Below are positions 3,907-5,143 of a stretch of DNA of 5,143 bases, one piece after another. Made by a program: the position numbers and the translations under genes. Within the stretch, counting starts at the first letter, position 1. Each line of letters starts with the position of its first letter. Below the pieces are notes generated by a model that was not told the origin of the DNA, made no database searches, and saw nothing but the letters and a program-made list of their open reading frames with translations. This DNA comes from UBA9554 sp038205135. GTDB lineage: Bacteria > Pseudomonadota > Alphaproteobacteria > Rhodobacterales > Rhodobacteraceae. The stretch is from assembly GCA_038205135.1 (NCBI GenBank), contig JBBRCF010000189.1:1-5143 (forward strand), read 5' to 3'.

Positions 3907-4950
3907 TCACATAGGCGTAGGGGCCTGCCAATCCACCCAGCGGCCGTGGAAATCGGCGCGACCCATCGGGATGGTCACATCACCGGGCCACAGCCGCAGC
4001 GTCAGCGCGGCTCCGGGCGCTGTTCGGTCCGCCTCCATCCCGAACCACGCCAGCGGCGCATCGGGTGTGGCACTGGCCCCGGCGGATTGCAGCGCGGAGG
4101 TGGCAGCGGTTTGCGTGGCGGCGGGGAAATACTGCCAGGCGACGGTGTGATAGACCAAGTGGATTGCGCCGGGCAAAGGATCGGCAAGGCGTGCAGCCAG
4201 CCAAGGCGCGGCGTCGTCACGGTCTATGGGCGCCGATGCCATTGTGATTGCGGCGCGGGTGCGGGCGATCCGGTCGGGTTGGTCCGGCCAGAGATAGGCC
4301 AACAGCCGCAGCGCGTGATCGGGGTTGGCCGGGTCCAGCGGGTTCAGATCGACGCCGCGCCGGTCGATGACGGTGATGGGCGCGACAGGCGGAAGGGGGC
4401 CCTGCCAGTCAGGCGTCAAGCACAGCGCGGACTGCGGATCGCCCAGCTTCAGGTCCGGCAGGTTCAGCATGAAACGGTCGAACATCAGGTTCAGGCCGGC
4501 GCTGGCCCCCAGTTCCGACAGACGCAGCGGCCGGTCGGCAAACCGCGCCGCCAGCCAGCTGGCCACTGCCAGCAACGGACCGGCGCGGCGCACCTCGTTG
4601 GTCTGCGGCGGGCTGGTCACCCAATCCAGAACAAAGGCGGCGTGATCCGCCAGCGCAGCGCGCAGCGCGGTTTCCAGCGCCGGGTCAGCCGCGTCGTGCG
4701 GCGGATAGACGGCCATCAGGTCCGGGGCCCGCCCGGTCAGCACCAAGGCATGCAACGCGCCTGCGAGACGCAATGGCAGCGACGCTCCGGACGGGCCTAT
4801 GTCCCCCGGCCAATCCTCGAACCGCGCAGCGATGGCCGCATTCAGCGGCCAGCGGGTGGCACAAAGCGCCATCAGCCGTGCCATGAACGGCGACCCGAGC
4901 CCCGCACACGCCTGGGCTTGCCGGTCAAAGGCGGCACTCAGCGGCGTCAC
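3907..4950 (-). CDS. DUF2332 domain-containing protein
   Basis: This is a 347-residue cytoplasmic protein of usual DUF2332 length. Family-like blocks are FDRQAQACAGLGSPFMARLM at the N-terminus, DWVTSPPQTNEVRRAG (109-124), SELGASAGLNLMFDRF (145-160), GVDLNPLDP (199-207), YLWPDQPDR (219-227) and YHTVAWQYFP (267-276). ELGASAGLNL resembles the glycine-rich loop I of SAM-dependent methyltransferases, so a Rossmann-type fold and cofactor binding are possible but unproven. The start is GTG at 4948-4950, as a stop (TGA) lies four codons upstream in this frame and the next ATG (residue 23) would remove conserved N-terminal residues. GTG overlaps the upstream gene's TGA as GTGA and lacks a clear Shine-Dalgarno sequence, which suggests translational coupling. 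The DUF2237 gene follows after 19 bases. Confidence 0.93.
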   Translation of the reverse strand: MTPLSAAFDRQAQACAGLGSPFMARLMALCATRWPLNAAIAARFEDWPGDIGPSGASLPLRLAGALHALVLTGRAPDLMAVYPPHDAADPALETALRAALADHAAFVLDWVTSPPQTNEVRRAGPLLAVASWLAARFADRPLRLSELGASAGLNLMFDRFMLNLPDLKLGDPQSALCLTPDWQGPLPPVAPITVIDRRGVDLNPLDPANPDHALRLLAYLWPDQPDRIARTRAAITMASAPIDRDDAAPWLAARLADPLPGAIHLVYHTVAWQYFPAATQTAATSALQSAGASATPDAPLAWFGMEADRTAPGAALTLRLWPGDVTIPMGRADFHGRWVDWQAPTPM

Positions 4951-5143
4951 TTGAACCGGTCAAGCAGCCGCGCCAGCGGCGCGCGGGTGTCCGGAGCGGC
5001 GGCGGGGGGCGTCGCCGGGTCGGCGGGTTGCGCGACCGCGGGCCGCGCCGCGCCGGTATTGCGCGGCGGTGCGGTCCGCAGCGCGATGGCGTTCAGAAAC
5101 CCCGGCCCGTCACCCGCGGCCAGTAGTGGCGCGCCAACCGCGA
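4947..5143 (-). CDS. C-terminal end of an unidentified protein with Pro/Ala-rich tail
   Basis: The minus strand is open from the window edge to a TGA at 4947-4949, giving the last 64 complete codons of a gene that starts outside. The visible end has a short ordered-looking part (VGAPLLAAGDGPGFLNAIALRTA), then about 30 residues dominated by Pro and Ala (ARPAVAQPADPATPPAAAP), and closes with PLARLLDRFK. The Pro/Ala stretch looks like a flexible linker and the last ten residues like a short amphipathic helix. I do not recognise the family. Reality as a gene is supported by the unbroken frame, GC-rich third positions and the GTGA overlap with the DUF2332 start, an arrangement typical of an operon. 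Confidence 0.6.
   Translation of the reverse strand, partial: AVGAPLLAAGDGPGFLNAIALRTAPPRNTGAARPAVAQPADPATPPAAAPDTRAPLARLLDRFK

Overview
The window is GC-rich, compactly coded bacterial chromosome. The TrpB sequence, the DUF2237 and DUF2332 proteins and the codon choice all resemble those of marine or soil Alphaproteobacteria, most likely Rhodobacterales (Rhodobacteraceae). This is judged from memory of family sequences, not from a search. No mobile element, CRISPR array, tRNA or rRNA gene is visible.

Layout. (1) Bases 1-267, minus strand: the N-terminal part of an exported DUF4394-like protein, cut by the window edge. (2) Bases 268-433: a divergent intergenic region with a near-perfect 10-bp inverted repeat at its centre and a GC-rich hairpin closer to trpB. 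(3) Bases 434-1666, plus strand: trpB, the complete tryptophan synthase beta chain, followed by a strong intrinsic terminator (1727-1758). (4) Bases 1832-3504, plus strand: a three-gene cluster. It holds two small paralogous exported proteins, each with a PepSY-like domain and a very acidic low-complexity tail, then a small protein with two transmembrane helices and a LuxR-type DNA-binding domain. (5) Bases 3501-5143, minus strand: a tightly packed set transcribed toward that cluster. In order of transcription it holds an unidentified protein with a Pro/Ala-rich C-terminus (partial), a DUF2332 protein (GTG start overlapping the previous stop) and a DUF2237 protein. The DUF2237 stop codon and the LuxR-type gene's stop codon share the palindrome CTAG.

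Function. trpB catalyses the last step of tryptophan synthesis and, with its own upstream region and terminator, looks like a separate unit. The most interesting part is the three-gene cluster. Two secreted paralogs with Asp-rich, probably cation-binding tails lie beside a transcription factor that appears fixed in the inner membrane. A plausible but unproven reading is an envelope- or cation-sensing circuit in which the periplasmic proteins inform or are controlled by the membrane-bound regulator. An intercistronic hairpin between the first and second genes suggests that the most acidic protein is made in different amounts from the other two. The DUF2332/DUF2237 pair has no function assigned here.
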